The notes beneath the pieces are model-generated. The model was not told where the DNA came from. It saw only the letters and a list, made by a program, of their open reading frames with translations, and ran no database searches. Positions 10,821 through 23,502 of a stretch of DNA of 64,000 nt are shown in pieces (position 1 is the stretch's first letter; every line of letters begins with the position of its first letter). The DNA comes from Symsagittifera roscoffensis (lineage: Eukaryota; Xenacoelomorpha; Acoela; Convolutidae), in the NCBI RefSeq assembly GCF_963678635.1, contig NC_087070.1, forward strand, positions 25,042,007 through 25,106,006. The letters run 5' to 3'. A program made the position numbers and the translations under genes.

Positions 10821-10890
10821 GGTCTTTTCGGTTGTCCAGGAGGAGGCTATTTCAGGTGTTCAGTGAGAGGCCTTTTCAGGTGTCGAAACC
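10821..10890 (+). repeat. Short minisatellite-like repeat in BEL internal region
   Basis: Imperfect units of about 24 bases built on TTTTCAGGTGTTCAGTGAGA-like sequence, roughly three here. The matching place at 42,363-42,475 has about five, so the number of units varies between blocks. Confidence 0.6.
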
Positions 10891-11984
10891 CTTGTATGGA
10901 AGTAGACTGTGATGTGAATGCTTTAAGTTGGATGCTGCGAGGAAAATAAGGAGTCACGAGAGTGAATTTCTAAAAAACTTGTAAGCCTGTAACTTGTCAA
11001 AACAGTAGTCTTTTCTCAAAAAAAGTTGTTGTGCTAATTTAAATTTCGATTAGTTTCATTATTATTGGTTGTTTTTATTTTGCTGTTACCAACGGTGCTT
11101 AATGTTGATATTTATTGGGTTCGTTCTTACACGAAAAATAGCCACTGATTAAACAAAAAAAAACAAAAAAAAAACGAATTATAAATTCCAAAAAAAAAGA
11201 AACCCAAAAATTTTAGTCAAAGCTAAACTTTTGGTTAAAACTGGACATATATAGTTAACTCTCAATAACCTGAACCCAAACCGACCCAAAAGACAAATTT
11301 TTGGCAAAAATTTGATAAAAAAGAAAGTTTCCCAAATGGATAAGTTTTGTTGCCAACGTGATCAAAACATTTTTTTCGCGAATTTTTCAAAAAAAAAATT
11401 GGGAAAATCATGCAAAATTTTTCAAAAAAATATGATAAACAGCCAGAAGAACCTATGGGTGGCATAACTTATCTTTTTGGTTGACCCGTAGCCTCATAAT
11501 ATTATTAAGTCAATCTCTTTGAGTTTCTTTTAATTCCGGTTTCTTCCGCGAAGGTGTTGGATTTTTAAAATCTAATCGACTTGATTGCACGTCTCCATTT
11601 GAAGGAAATTTGGAGAATCAGTGGTAAACAGTGGGATGACCTGTTTCGAGACAACTTGACTGAAACTTTCCTCAGATGGCATTCCAGCCTACCCATCTTA
11701 GGTCAGCTAACAATTCCGCGCTGATATTATCCGTCTGCAGTTGACAAACTTGAAATAAATATTTTTGGGGGTAGTTCGCAAGAGGTCTTCTGTGCAGTTG
11801 GATATCTTCGCGCGCACTTTAGAAACTCAAAAGAACAAACTCTCCTCCATTGTGCGTAAGGCGCCAGTGGCGCCAATGAAGGCTATGTTTGTCCCTAAAC
11901 TAGAATTGCAAGCTGTCTCATTGGCCACACGCCTCAAAGAGGCTATCATTAAAGCACTTACCATGCCGATAAACGATGCCCTCA

Positions 11985-12990
11985 ATCAGACCTTCAAAAT
12001 CTCGGTAAAAAATTTCAAACTCTGCTGAGTCAGAAGTGTGGAATAGAATATGCCACCCAGAGCTTGAGAAACGAGTTTCAGAAACCAAAAACGGACGCCG
12101 TACTACTTAATGATGCAGTAAAAGGCCCTCACCAATAGAAACCTTGCTCTAAAAAATGTAGAACCCTTTGTCCGGCACTCTAACGTGCGCTGGTCAACTC
12201 ATATAAACATCCCTCAAATTTTTAAGTCAACAACACGGTTTTGAAATCTACCAAAGGCACAACGCAAGGTGATTGCCTCGCAAAGGCTATGTAGGCTAGG
12301 TAGGCATGATCCCACTGATCGAGCTCCTGCTAAACCAAATGTCACTCAAAAATGGTATTGAGAAGACGGAAGATCGGCAGGTAATCTTGAGAGTCTCTGT
12401 GCACCACTCGACAGTATGGATGTGCACGGAAAATCTTTAGATAACACTGTAAAGCCTTCCATGAGTCAACTCATAAAAAGGAAAACCGCCGAGAATGCGC
12501 CATAAAGGTGTTCGAAGGCACAAATATTACAATGAGATGGTTTCAGAGTCAGTCCTTGGATCGGTTATTGAAATAACATCAGGATGCAAAAAATACATGG
12601 AAAGCGAAATTGAAAAGGTAACTACCCTAACGAAAAAAGTTTCCAAATTAGCTAAAAATGTCACCACAAAACGCGCACTCCTGCTACAGAAAAGGAATGC
12701 GAAAAAAAATTTATCTTCATAACCAGAACAACTCCGGAAGCCTTTAGGAGAATGGAAATTGAAAAAAAAACGTGAGAACGTAAGACAGCAGCTACGTCCT
12801 AGTTTTACTGGTAATAACCATATAACCGCTGAAGATCGAAACCTTTTGCACTACCACTAGGAATGGGAGAACTCGACATCACCAGTAACACGGACTTTTC
12901 CAGAAAGTGTGAGTAGTAAACGAGAAAACAGCGATCCAGAAATAGCAGAAACATGAAAACTGAGAGTCAGATCAAAACTTTAATTTTCCA
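11985..12990 (+). mobile_element. RT retroelement fossil, partial copy in unit B
   Basis: The 3' part of the RT family, including its GTTQGD-type core near 12,256-12,275 and the basic downstream frame at 12,495-12,722 beginning MRHKGVRRHKYYNEMVSE. It begins at the block junction and not at a natural element end, so it is a by-product of the tandem duplication and not an insertion. Fossil. Confidence 0.75.
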
Positions 12991-15445
12991 GAATCGAGAC
13001 ATTGAGAAACAGTGCCAGAGGCCATAAACAGAAAATCGCCCCTGATGAAAATTTTATCTTCTCGCAAAAATCACGGGGGTATAGAATTGTCCAGCTTATG
13101 CTGAACAGCAAGTCATATTCGGCATCCATCTGCACATGTATCTGACTTTGGAGGTCAGCTTTTTTTCAACCAGTTGTAATTTTTTAATTTACAATCCGTC
13201 CAATCAAACAATTGTCAAGTTAGTTTTGATTTATGATGTACGATTAAGAACCAAGAACGCCCCAAGAACAAATACCGACGAATTAAAAAAACTAGTATTT
13301 TAAACCAATTGGCCGGCGTCAAAAAAGAGCTTTAAGTGCTTCTCCAGAGCAATTTCAATATGCCTCTTGTAACATCGGGTCGACAAAATTGTAACTGTCT
13401 ATTGGCTATCAGCCGATCCGCGCAAATTAAGTTAAGATTATGAGAAAATGGTGAGCTCTTGACTGGGACTCAGTATGCCCAGACCACAAGGTCACTGCTA
13501 AAAGTAGGGCTGGTACTTTGTTATTATTAAGTTACCTTTTTACGATTATTTTTATTTTAAGTGGGATAATTACTCAATCCATCTGAGATCGGCTGACCAT
13601 CTACCTCTACTCGTAGTTGTTTTATCCCGAAAAAGAACTTTTCTGTTGAAAAAATAAATTCAGACCTTTCCAAGAGGCTGAAATTGTTAACGTTACAGTT
13701 ATCAAATACAACAAAACCATTCAACGACAAGCTGGATGCACTTAATGGATTTTACCTCCTAAAAATTTGCTTCATTTTGTTATAACTTTTATTACATTTG
13801 CAGACAAGCCCATAATTTTGGAAAGTCATTTCCAGGAACAATCGAACCGAATCATCAAACAATCATTAAATAGGGTAAAAACACGTGGAAATGATTAACA
13901 ACTAATGTTTGCAAGCAGTTCATCCGGCAGCAACAGGTGGATTGAGTGATTTTTTTCTCGCCTTTAAGACTAACTTGCTTTTCACACTCAATTGTCGAGT
14001 AAAAACTACCTGAAGCAAAACTTTTAGCAAAGACCAAGAAGATGGAAAATATAACGATGAAATAAAGTTTTGATTTGATTCATTTTATTATGAACTAGCT
14101 CCAGAAAAAAAATAGCTCTGAACGGAGCTAATTTTTGATATCAAATTTTCCCATTTGACTTTGAAACAAGAAACTATTGCTGAAACAGGCTTAATGCTTA
14201 CCAGGATAAATTCGGAGGGAAACGGTTTTGTCATCTCGTGTAATAATTTAAGGTTCAAATTGACAAATCAGCAACTTTAGTTTGCTTCTGTATTTCGCCT
14301 AGACTCAAAAAAATGAGAAAAACATAGATGTTTTTGCGGAAAAAAAATCAGCAAAGATGGACGTATGGGCCTATTTTGTCTGAAAAATGCCATAAAATTC
14401 TCATCGTGTTCAAACTCGGTTGACCATTAATTGCAAAATGCTGCCTGCAAGGACGTTTTTTTTGTTTCAAAGCCACGACACCTCTACAGAACGGAAGATG
14501 AGAAGCAAACCGACCGTTTGACTCTTGTCCCACGGACTGTTGGTAGTCAGTTTTGGTGAGATGTAACCGTAGTTGACCAACTAATCACAAGTAGAATAAG
14601 CGAAAGCTGTATTTAAAAACCCAAAGGGCGGCGGCCGAAGCATAAACTCGCAAAACTGACAAACAAAAAAATAAAGTAATGACGAGAAGATTTCCCAATC
14701 AATACCCTGCGAAGGTAAGCAATACCCTCCAGCACTGATATTTTTCTAAGTAGGCTCTGTAAGAACTTGAGCACATGAAATGATGAACCCAGGACAAGCT
14801 GTTTGATTGAATAGAGAATCTCCCTCGCAATACAGAGTAATCACGCTGCTTATGTACTCGTCACCAATAAACCTATAGCTACTTTCTTCAAAATTTTTTT
14901 ACTTGTACAACCAAAGAAATAAGCCAGTTTAGTATAAGTCTCTGATAGACATACAAAAAGTAAAAGACTTACAATTCTGTGATTTTTTTTGTTTCGCCAG
15001 TCCATTTTCAAATTACAAACGTCCTTGATCACTAAAATCTTCATAACAGAATCTTCATATTAAAAACAATAAGTATCAACTCTAAGAACGTTAGGCTCTC
15101 ATACATTACTCAAGGAATCAAACCGGCCAATTTTGCTTTTTCAGTTTTTCCGGAAATAATTTTGTTTAGCGTAAGTCGAAAAGTCGGAAACTATTAAAGT
15201 TTCTGAAATTACCACAAAAGTTCTTTGTTGTTTCACGCAACTAAAAAAACCATTGGAAATTCAGAAATTAGGAACAAGTAATTTAAAACGTCAATAATTA
15301 TAAAGAATCAGATGGTTGTGAATCAAATCATTCACATTGAGAAAGGTAACCTAACACAGAAAGATTCAAATAAATAAATTGATATGATATAGAGCTACGG
15401 TTCTATTAGATCATTTTAATGAGCTGCCTTTTTTTGCCTTGGCTC
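12990..15445. other. AT-rich noncoding spacer (unit B)
   Basis: Counterpart of 5,640-8,080. A segment of about 40 bases near 15,075-15,113 (after TAAAAACAATAAGTA) is absent from unit A. No gene supported. Confidence 0.5.
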
Positions 15446-15740
15446 TAGAAATGAAATTTTTTCCGAGAGCTTGTATCAACTATGTTGCCGAGATCACAGC
15501 GGAGCTCGCAACATGTATTGCAATGGAGCTGATCTGTCTGAGAAAAATATCGGCTCTGGCTTCTCAATACACCTGCTCAACACCATGCAGAGCTTTTGGA
15601 GGAAAATTTTAGTTCTAGGGTTGGCTGCACCCCGATCTTCGAAAGCTATAAAGATATCAAATATTTGTAAAGAGTTCTTATTTTTCAGTTTATGTAGTCT
15701 TTCGCCTCGACTAACGCTGTGCTAGGGTTACAAAATGAGA
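15445..15740. repeat. Conserved 0.3-kb segment, copy 2
   Basis: Second copy of the segment with the MYQLCC frame (15,471-15,725). See the entry at 8,080 for why it is not called a gene. Confidence 0.5.
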
Positions 15741-15884
15741 CTCCAGTTTGCTCTAGAAAAAGCGAGAGAGTCAAGGACCACTATATTCTTGCCATTCAAC
15801 CAGAAACTTTACAGCGAGGGAAAAAAGAAAAATCACTAATCACGATTGGACGAAGTTAATAGTTTCTGAGCTACCATAGCAAAG

Positions 15885-16879
15885 CCCGCATCCAAGTTTA
15901 GGCGTAAGTAATCGATTATAACGGATTATTATGATGAGTTTTTGACTATTATAATCGATTATAATTACCAAAATTAGGTCTTTAAGGGATTTATAATTGA
16001 TTATAATCGTGATATTTCCCAAGAGATTGTAATCTCTTATAAACGATTATAATTGATTATAGTTCTTACTAAAAACCCTTAAAATCAATTATAATTGCTT
16101 ATAATCGATTATAATCGATTATGATCGATTATAATCTCTTATTTTGCCGAAATTTTCCTAAATTTGTATTTTATCTTATGGGTTATTTTTTTTTGAGTGA
16201 TTAAAAAAATCTCTAAAAGAGAGATCTCTTGAACACTTTGGTTCATCTGAACTCAAAGTTTTACCACGAAACAAAAGTTTCATAGAGATCCTTTCATATG
16301 AGTGGAAAGGTTCTCGCGGTAGATGAAAAATAAATTTTCCGAATCAATCATGAAACTAAATCAATTTGTTGATGTTTTGGTGTTTAAAAAGCCTAAAATA
16401 TGCATCACAAAACAACTCCAATGGTGAAGAAATGTAAAAAAAATTTTGTAAATTTGAATTAATTGGAAATCTTCAAAAATAATTTTCTCATTTTTCATAG
16501 GAACCAACATCCACAAAAAGCATAAAATATAAGCAATGTAGATGCAACTTGAAAGACAAAAATGGACATACAAAAGAGATTATAATCAATTGTAATCGAT
16601 TATAATGGATTTTTGTGCAAAATTAACGAAATAGAAAATTGAATAAAAATAAATGGATTATAATCAATTATAATCGATTATAATTGCATCGAAAAAAAAG
16701 ACGAATAAATAATCGATTATAATCGATTACAATGCATTATACTTACTTATAATTTGATTTTAAAAAAAGAGATCATAATCAATTATTAATTGATTAAAAT
16801 CGATTGTTTCTCAATTTTAGTGAGATTGTTACTAAAATCGTAATATAATCAATTATTAACGCTTGAAACTGGATGCGGG
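15885..16879. mobile_element. Nonautonomous TIR DNA transposon with TTATAATCGA clusters, copy B
   Basis: Same element and same flanks as copy A, with CCCGCATCC ends and two motif clusters (about 15,910-16,140 and 16,575-16,860). It arose with the 7.36-kb block and is not an independent insertion. The G run after its right end is 14 bases (16,877-16,890). Confidence 0.78.
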
Positions 16880-16890
16880 GGGGGGGGGGG

Positions 16891-17335
16891 TAGTGGGTAA
16901 CATCCAAGTTTTAAGATGGCAAATCGATAATGCGGTCAACAACATATGTAATAAAAAAGATAACAGGTTTCTCAATTTATTAAGACAGCTTACAGATTCC
17001 CTAATGTATTAAGATTCAAAACGTTTCAAAAATTAGTTTTGGCGCCCGAACTTTCAAACTAGTTTTTTTGCCCATATCTGCCAAGAGAAGCTCTTTCAAT
17101 GCACTTCTTACAATTTGAGATACGTAAAAGCGATATTTTTCCTTGAAATACTCCGGGATGGAATGTTTCAGCAGTTTCAGATGATAAGTTTCAGAATTTT
17201 TTGGAACATTTGAAATTTTTTTAATTTGCATTTTAATTTATACCTTGTAAACGCAAAACATTTGAAATGTAAGTGTAGAAAGCAATTGTGAATTGGAAGT
17301 ATAAATGCAGTAAAACCAAAGCCAAAAAAGAACAC
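16891..17335. other. Noncoding spacer (unit B)
   Basis: Counterpart of 9,526-9,984, slightly shorter near 17,260. Nothing further recognised. Confidence 0.5.
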
Positions 17336-17410
17336 ATGGCCGAGCGGTCTAAGCTAAGGTTCAAATCTTATTCGAGTCCCCTGGCATAGGTCCGAGCCCA
17401 CAATGGCCAT
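17336..17410 (+). other. tRNA-Leu/Ser-like sequence, copy B
   Basis: Same A-box (TGGCCGAGCGGTCTAAG) and B-box-like (GGTCCGAGCCC) pair as copy A, with one visible change just before the 3' GGCCAT. Not a functional tRNA. Confidence 0.55.
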
Positions 17411-17544
17411 ACGACTATTTAGTTATTGATAGGGAAAGGTTTTGGTTGCTTTGCTTTTACTATCATTACGTAATATTTATGTAATAGTTATGTAACACTT
17501 TCACAATTATTACGTAATAATTTACCGAGCTCTTATACCGAGCT

Positions 17545-20220
17545 CGTATAAACGTGAAACGTAAGACTAATCAATTTCGATCTTGTCTGACCTCGAAACG
17601 ACAGGTTTTTGTCTGCTAACTTTGGTGTATGCTGTCAACTATTGCTGCTAAAAATGGATAGCTTAATAGTTGATATATGTGCTTCGAAATTTACGATAAA
17701 ATTGTTTACTGTATTTATCCGATGATTTACAGTTCAATAAAAATCAGAACCAGTTGTGTCAATCAACCCGATCTACCTTAGACCCGAATGGCAAAATTGA
17801 GGTAGAAATATGGTCCGCCGACAAAATTGACGAAAATCAGATCGTTGGAACTATCAATTAGCCGAAAATTGTCATTCAACCAAAGGCCAACCGGAAATTG
17901 AACCTTGTAGATAAAAGCAAACCAGACTGATATAAAAATTGACGATTGTAGCTTGAATACGAACATTGGCCATTTGACTAATCGAACGAAATTGACCACA
18001 AGAACGCTCAAGATAGTCAAAATTGCAAATGACTTGGCAGACCCAATGAGATAAGATCAGCCGATGGAGTCAAGTTATCCGGAGGTTTTATGATCCCCAC
18101 AGTTGGATCTTCGACAATACAGCCGGGACTCATTTTTCAACAAACCAGTGAGCTCCAAACGGAGGTTCTGAGGTCTTTTCGGTTGTCCAGGAGGAGGCTA
18201 TTTCAGGTGTTCAGTGAGAGGCCTTTTCAGGTGTCGAAACCCTTGTATGGAAGTAGACTGTGATGTGAATGCTTTAAGTTGGATGCTGCGAGGAAAATAA
18301 GGAGTCACGAGAGTGAATTTCTAAAAAACTTGTAAGCCTGTAACTTGTCAAAACAGTAGTCTTTTCTCAAAAAAAGTTGTTGTGCTAATTTAAATTTCGA
18401 TTAGTTTCATTATTATTGGTTGTTTTTATTTTGCTGTTACCAACGGTGCTTAATGTTGATATTTATTGGGTTCGTTCTTACACGAAAAATAGCCACTGAT
18501 TAAACAAAAAAAAACAAAAAAAAACGAACTATAAATTCCAAAAAAAAAGAAACCCAAAAATTTTAGTCAAAGCTAAACTTTTGGTTAAAACTGGACATAT
18601 ATAGTTAACTCTCAATAACTTGAACCCAAACCGACCCAAAAGACAAATTTTTGGCAAAAATTTGATAAAAAAGAAAGTTTCCCAAATGGATAAGTTTTGT
18701 TGCCAACGTGATCAAAACATTTTTTCGCGAATTTTTCAACAAAAAAAAACAAAATGGGAAAATCATGCAAAATTTTTCAAAAAAATGTGATAAACAGCCA
18801 GAAGAACCTATGGGTGGCATAACTTATCTTTTTGGTTGACCCGTAGCCTCATAATATTATTAAGTCAATTTCTTTGAGTTTCTTTTAATTCCGGTTTCTT
18901 CCGCGAAGGTGTTGGATTTTTAAAATCTAATCGACTTGATTGCACGTCTCCATTTGAAGGAAATTTGGAGAACCAGTAGTAAACAGTGGGTTGACCTGTT
19001 TCGAGAAAACTTGACTGAAACTTTCCTCAGATGGCATTCCGGCCTACCTATCTTAGGTCAGCTAACAATTCCGCGCTGATATTATCCGTCTGCAGTTGAC
19101 AAAATTGAAATAAATATTTTTGTGGGTAGTTCGCAAGAGGTCTTCTGTGCAGTTGGATATCTTCGCGCGCACTTTAGAAACTCAAAAGAACAAACTCTCC
19201 TCCATTGTGCGTAAGGCGCCAGTGGCGCCAATGAAGGCTATGTTTGTCCCTAAACTAGAATTGCAAGCTGTCTCATTGGCCACACGCCTAAAAGAGGCTA
19301 TCATTAAAACACTTACCATGCCGATAAACGATGCGCTCATGTGGACAGAGAGCAGCATCGTAATCCAGTGGCTCCACTTGTCATCGGAGCAGCCAGTTTT
19401 TGTCGCAAACCGAGTGGGCGAAATTCTTGAAGTCATCACCGGAAACAATCCCGCAGACACGGCAACCGAGGTATTACCGCCGAAGCTTTAAAAGGCCACA
19501 GCTTGCACCAAAGTCCAAGCTTCTTAAAAACCCGTGACTGGCGTTTCTGTCCAAATGCTGAGGCTCGAAGGTCCCGTAGACGATGTTATTGATACCGCAT
19601 CAAATTTCGTCAGCAACTAAACCCATCATCAATTGGCCTCGATACAGCTCGTATGTCAAGATGATACCCACCGTAGCATTCATCCTCAGATGAAATCCTA
19701 AGTTCCGTCACTAACGTGAAGTAAAACTTGGAATTTTCAAACCTTCGAAGCTCGAAAATGCAAAAATGAAACTTCAGCTTCTCTCAAAAAAGGAAGCATT
19801 CGCGTCAGAATTCAAATTTCTAGTTTCTGAGAAACAAGTAAAGAATTTAAGCTCCATTGCAATATTCTCTCCCTTATTGGTGCTGGTGGTTTCTCCGGTC
19901 CATGGGCCTCAAAAGCCGTCTTTCTGAAATCGCATAAACGTAAAACGTAAAAACAATCGATTTCGGTGTGGCCTGAATTCGAAAAAACAGGTTTTTGGTT
20001 GAAGACTTTTGTGTTTGCTGTCAACTATTGCTGCTAAAATTTGTTAGATTACTAGTTGACATACATTCTTCAAAAAGCCATTTTTTATACGTAAAATTAA
20101 CGAAATTACGACAAACTTGCTTACTGTATTTATCCGATGATTTACGTGTCAACAAACGTCAGAACCAGTTTTGTGTCAATCAACCCGATCTATCTTAAGC
20201 CCGAACGAGCAAATTGAGGA
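17545..20220 (+). mobile_element. BEL/Pao LTR retrotransposon fossil, unit B and beyond (both LTR-like repeats)
   Basis: The most complete BEL remnant on the left side. LTR-like repeats at 17,545-17,800 and 19,931-20,220 flank pol remains. The RNase H region (19,120-19,490) keeps PKLELQAVSLATRLKEA, MWTESSIVIQWL, the conserved FVANRVGEILEVI and NNPADTATE, close to the BEL hallmark 'NPADLATR'. Further downstream (about 19,760-19,920) a segment resembles the region before the BEL integrase zinc finger. The element is far shorter than a full BEL element (usually 5-9 kb), so much is missing. Fossil, broken in several places. Confidence 0.87.
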
Positions 20221-21200
20221 AAAAATCTTCTTTTAATGGAAAATTTCAGACGGCAACTTTCTAATAAAATTGAAGGTTCGATTTAAACTTTGCGAAAGTG
20301 AGAAAAAAAATTCAAAGTTTTTTTAACGGAAAAATTCATCAAAAATTTATTTCATCCTTATTATTCCCCACAGGTTATCTGAGGAATATTGAAAAAAGAA
20401 AACTATCTCCGGCAGGTTATTTGTTCCACTCCATGGTATATTTGGCGATATTTGTCAGCTCCATACATTTTAAATCCCACTTTATCTCTTATTCCCCAGG
20501 TTATGTCCCTTCTACTATTTAATTTTTCTTTAATTATTTACATTTTTCCCATAACTATTTTACCGTTATTCGACAGTTGCATTGAAGCAGTTCACCATGA
20601 TTTAACCAATAGTACAATGCACTCATGTGTGATTAAAGTTTCAAATTTGAAAAAAAATCATCCGATCGAAAATGCATGAAAATTTCTCTGAAAACTTGCA
20701 AAAACTGTGTAAAATTAATTTAATCATCATTTTGCATCAAGTTTCAATTTTAAACTATAAAACATATTTGTTTCATCTTATTCCTTGCTACAATTAACTG
20801 GCAAATGTTCCCTTTTTGAAAAAAATATGGAGATAAATAGTTAAAATACATTGATAAATAATTGCTCACTGCATCGTATAATAAACTCAGTCACAAAAAA
20901 GTACCTTTATTACTATAAAATTGCTCAGATACATAAAATTACCTGCTAAATTTAAACATGCACGTCTTAAATATTAGTCAAGTTCCTCCAAAGGAACCTA
21001 AAATGAAGAAATGCCGAATGAGTTTCGTAAAAACAACACAAACTATCCGTTTTTTTTTGGTAATTTTGGTGGAAACTTTTGTCTATACTTTTTTTGATTA
21101 AAAAAAGCAATTTGACGGTTTTTCTATCGGTAAAAAATTTTGTCCAATCGAGCAGTCATCGCCCAATTCTCTTCTCTATCATTGCTTGGAGGTAGTTATT
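20221..21200. other. AT-rich noncoding spacer between BEL and gypsy remnants
   Basis: No gene supported. It aligns with 44,461-45,430 and 59,957-60,926. It holds two pyrimidine-rich tracts ending in CCCCACAGG (about 20,370) and CCCCAGG (about 20,500) that look like splice acceptors but have no coding context. Confidence 0.5.
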
Positions 21201-23380
21201 GTATTATTTTTTTTTGGTAGGGAAAACTGGAGGATGAAATCTTCCGATATCTACTCATTTCAAAATTGAAAAACACAACCCTCCAGCACATTTTGACTTC
21301 TGAAACCCTTGCACCGGAGGAGGAGCTCAAAAGGGCTATAACAATTAAACACAGCATAACTTTAGGGTTAGTGTTCCGGACACATAACTTGGGTATCAAA
21401 AGAAAACAAGAACAAAGAATGGCAGTAAAAAGCTCAAACGGAGCGAACAGGAAACAACTTTCTAAAAGAGACATCATTAAAAACAAAACTGCTATTTAAA
21501 CACATTCACAGTTGAACAATCACCACCAATCATTTTTGCGGGCGCACAGTTGAAAATAGACACTTGAAAAATTGCCTTGCCATAAGAAAGAATTGCAGCA
21601 AACAAAATCACTTTGCAAAAATGTGCCGATCACAACAAATTAGCGAAATAACAAAATATTTGGATGAATCGGAAGGAGAATGCAACTTAGTAGTAGACGC
21701 ATTTTGTTCGTGTGAAGAATTCTAAATTACGTCTGTACAAACAAACATACCAGTGAATAAGAGAATTTTGAGGTAAGTGAGGGTTACAAACAAAAAGAAA
21801 AAAAAACGGACATCGCACTCAGAAGAAGTACGAATAAAAAAGATAGTCCGGCTCAGAGATCCAAATTTTAGCAAAATAAAATCTCTGAATGCCATGGTCC
21901 AAGTCGAGAACCATATATTCTAAGTATCAGTGGGCAACAATAATAGAAATCATAGATAAGAACAGAGAACCAAGATTCACCCGGCAGAGAAACGAAACTT
22001 GGCGGTCCCTTTTGTGGACTACAACAAACAACCGATCCTCACCTTTGGGACACTCAAAGTAGACCTACGATCAACAGCTGGGAGGCGAAATGACCTACGT
22101 TCTTAGTCACGGATAACTGGACCAGATGTTTAATGGGTCTGGATATCCCGGGTGAAGTGGGCATATCTACTACACAAACGCCGGCACCACGGGAACATTC
22201 AACTATCACGTGCTAATGTGTGAGCAGTCAAAACCTAGCCCTTACGAAACACTAAAACAATTGAGATCATTCCCAGGTAGTATCCATCATCTATCCCAAA
22301 TTTTTTTGCAATGCAGCAAATCTCACTGACAAACTTACACCGCTCCTGAGAGAAGACACCCAAGAGAAAACAATGCAAAAAGGAAACTGCCGGTAAAGAC
22401 ACTCGATTGGGGGGAGGAACACACAGGTGTCTTTGAGAGTATCAAAACTGCAATGGCAAATATCTCGAAAATAAATTATTTTGATTCAAAAAGAGATACA
22501 AGATTTAAGTGTGATGCAAGTCACAATGGATTGGGAGCCAATTTAAAACAACAAAAAAAACAGACGGAGGGGAGTGGGCTCCAAACTTCGTTGCATCTAG
22601 ATATTTAAGCAAAAAAAAAAATTTCAAACAATGAGCTAGAACTTCTTGCGGTTGTCTGGACAGTAGACAGGTAAACACCTTGCCTTCAAATTTTAAAAAA
22701 AATATCATTGCAACCGACTATCATTGCAAGCCTTAACATCAGCCCTGGATGGAAACCAGTCAAACAAGACCTACCAATCTAGATTGACCTGTTGGTAGAT
22801 AGGTTAAAGCCCTATCAGTTCAAAATAGTTCACATTCCATGGAAGGACATGGGAATTATTGACTATTTGTCAATTGAACCACATAGTGATCCATGGCCCG
22901 AATCCAAGGTAGACAAAAAGTTACTAGTTAGAGCTATCAATTTCATTTCGTAGAGCTTTAGACTGCATGCGCAGTAGGTCAGAAAACAGATTCGCTCAAC
23001 CTGAACGAAAACGTTTTAGAATTTTCCAGAACAAAATTAGTACTGAATTCATCGCCTCACAGTTGCTATGGCAACCAAAACGTAGATAGTTGGTAGATAG
23101 GTTAAAGCCCTATCAGTTCAAAATAGTTCACATTCCATGGAAGGACATGGGAATTATTGACTATTTGTCAATTGAACCACATAGTGATCCATGGCCCGAA
23201 TCCAAGGTAGACAAAAAGTTACTAGTTAGAGCTATCAATTTCATTTCGTAGAGCTTTAGACTGCATGCGCAGTAGGTCAGAAAACAGATTCGCTCAACCT
23301 GAACGAAAACGTTTTAGAATTTTCCAGAACAAAATTAGTACTGAACTCATCGCCTCACAGTTGCTATGGCAACCAAAACG
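21200..23380 (+). mobile_element. Ty3/gypsy LTR retrotransposon fossil, copy A
   Basis: Parts in order: a gag-like frame (about 21,230-21,500) containing LTSETLAPEEELKRAITIKH; traces of a zinc-knuckle region (about 21,570-21,640); a protease-like stretch with VTDNWTRCLMGLD near 22,108-22,146; and late RT plus RNase H remains near 22,260-22,990, with LTDKLTPLLRED and FKCDASHNGLGANLKQQ as the clearest pieces. 'F.CDAS..GLGA' is the gypsy RNase H start. The tail contains the direct repeat pair at 22,791-23,380. The element is broken in many places; no LTR pair is assigned with confidence. Confidence 0.8.
22791..23380. repeat. 298-bp direct tandem repeat inside gypsy remnant
   Basis: The sequence beginning GTTGGTAGATAGGTTAAAGC occurs at 22,791 and again at 23,089, each copy about 292 bases and nearly identical. 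A six-base linker (TAGATA) separates them. A local, recent tandem duplication. Confidence 0.92.
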
Positions 23381-23502
23381 GTCAAAACTGAACAAAGGTC
23401 GACCGAAACAAAAAAACTCGTTTTTGCGACCGTACAAACAGCTAAACAGCGGTAATCTGCTGCAAACGAACACTTTCTCTCATTTTCAAACCAGAAATGG
23501 GC

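Larger units (their letters stand above)
4627..11984. repeat. 7,358-bp tandem block, unit A
   Basis: Unit A starts in the RT element at ATCAGACCTTC and ends in the BEL RNase H region at GATGCCCTCA. At 11,984/11,985 that BEL sequence switches directly to ATCAGACCTTC, the start of unit B. The uninterrupted BEL sequence (GATGCGCTCATGTGG) is seen at the end of unit B near 19,340. Sampled stretches differ by roughly 1-2 percent between units. The junction shares only 1-2 bases (CA), as expected for end joining or replication template switching. Confidence 0.92.
10194..11984 (+). mobile_element. BEL/Pao LTR retrotransposon fossil, unit A (truncated by block junction)
   Basis: An LTR-like repeat is followed by about 1.1 kb of unassigned internal sequence and then BEL-type pol. 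Readable pieces include ETQKNKLSSIVRKAPVAPMK and the stretch FVPKLELQAVSLATRLKEA (about 11,820-11,950). These match the characteristic BEL/Pao RNase H region, where 'KA.VAPMK....PKLELQA' is typical. The tandem-block junction cuts it at 11,984. Broken; treated as a fossil. Confidence 0.85.
11985..19342. repeat. 7,358-bp tandem block, unit B
   Basis: Second unit of the tandem block. It repeats, in the same order, the RT-element 3' part, spacer, 0.3-kb segment, TTATAATCGA element, tRNA-like sequence, palindromes, LTR-like repeat and BEL pol. Small insertions and deletions shift the offset between about 7,343 and 7,365. It runs without a break into the rest of the BEL remnant. Confidence 0.92.

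Noticed and set aside
20360-20520. Splice acceptors (CCCCACAGG, CCCCAGG) marking an exon
   Set aside because: No continuing coding frame or matching donor; one or two such sites are expected by chance in AT-rich pyrimidine tracts.
21196-21486. Minus-strand frames antisense to the gypsy gag-like frame (also at 45,524 and 61,020), as secreted or membrane proteins
   Set aside because: They mirror the LTSETLAPEEELKRAITIKH gag-like frame; hydrophobicity arises from the complementary codons.
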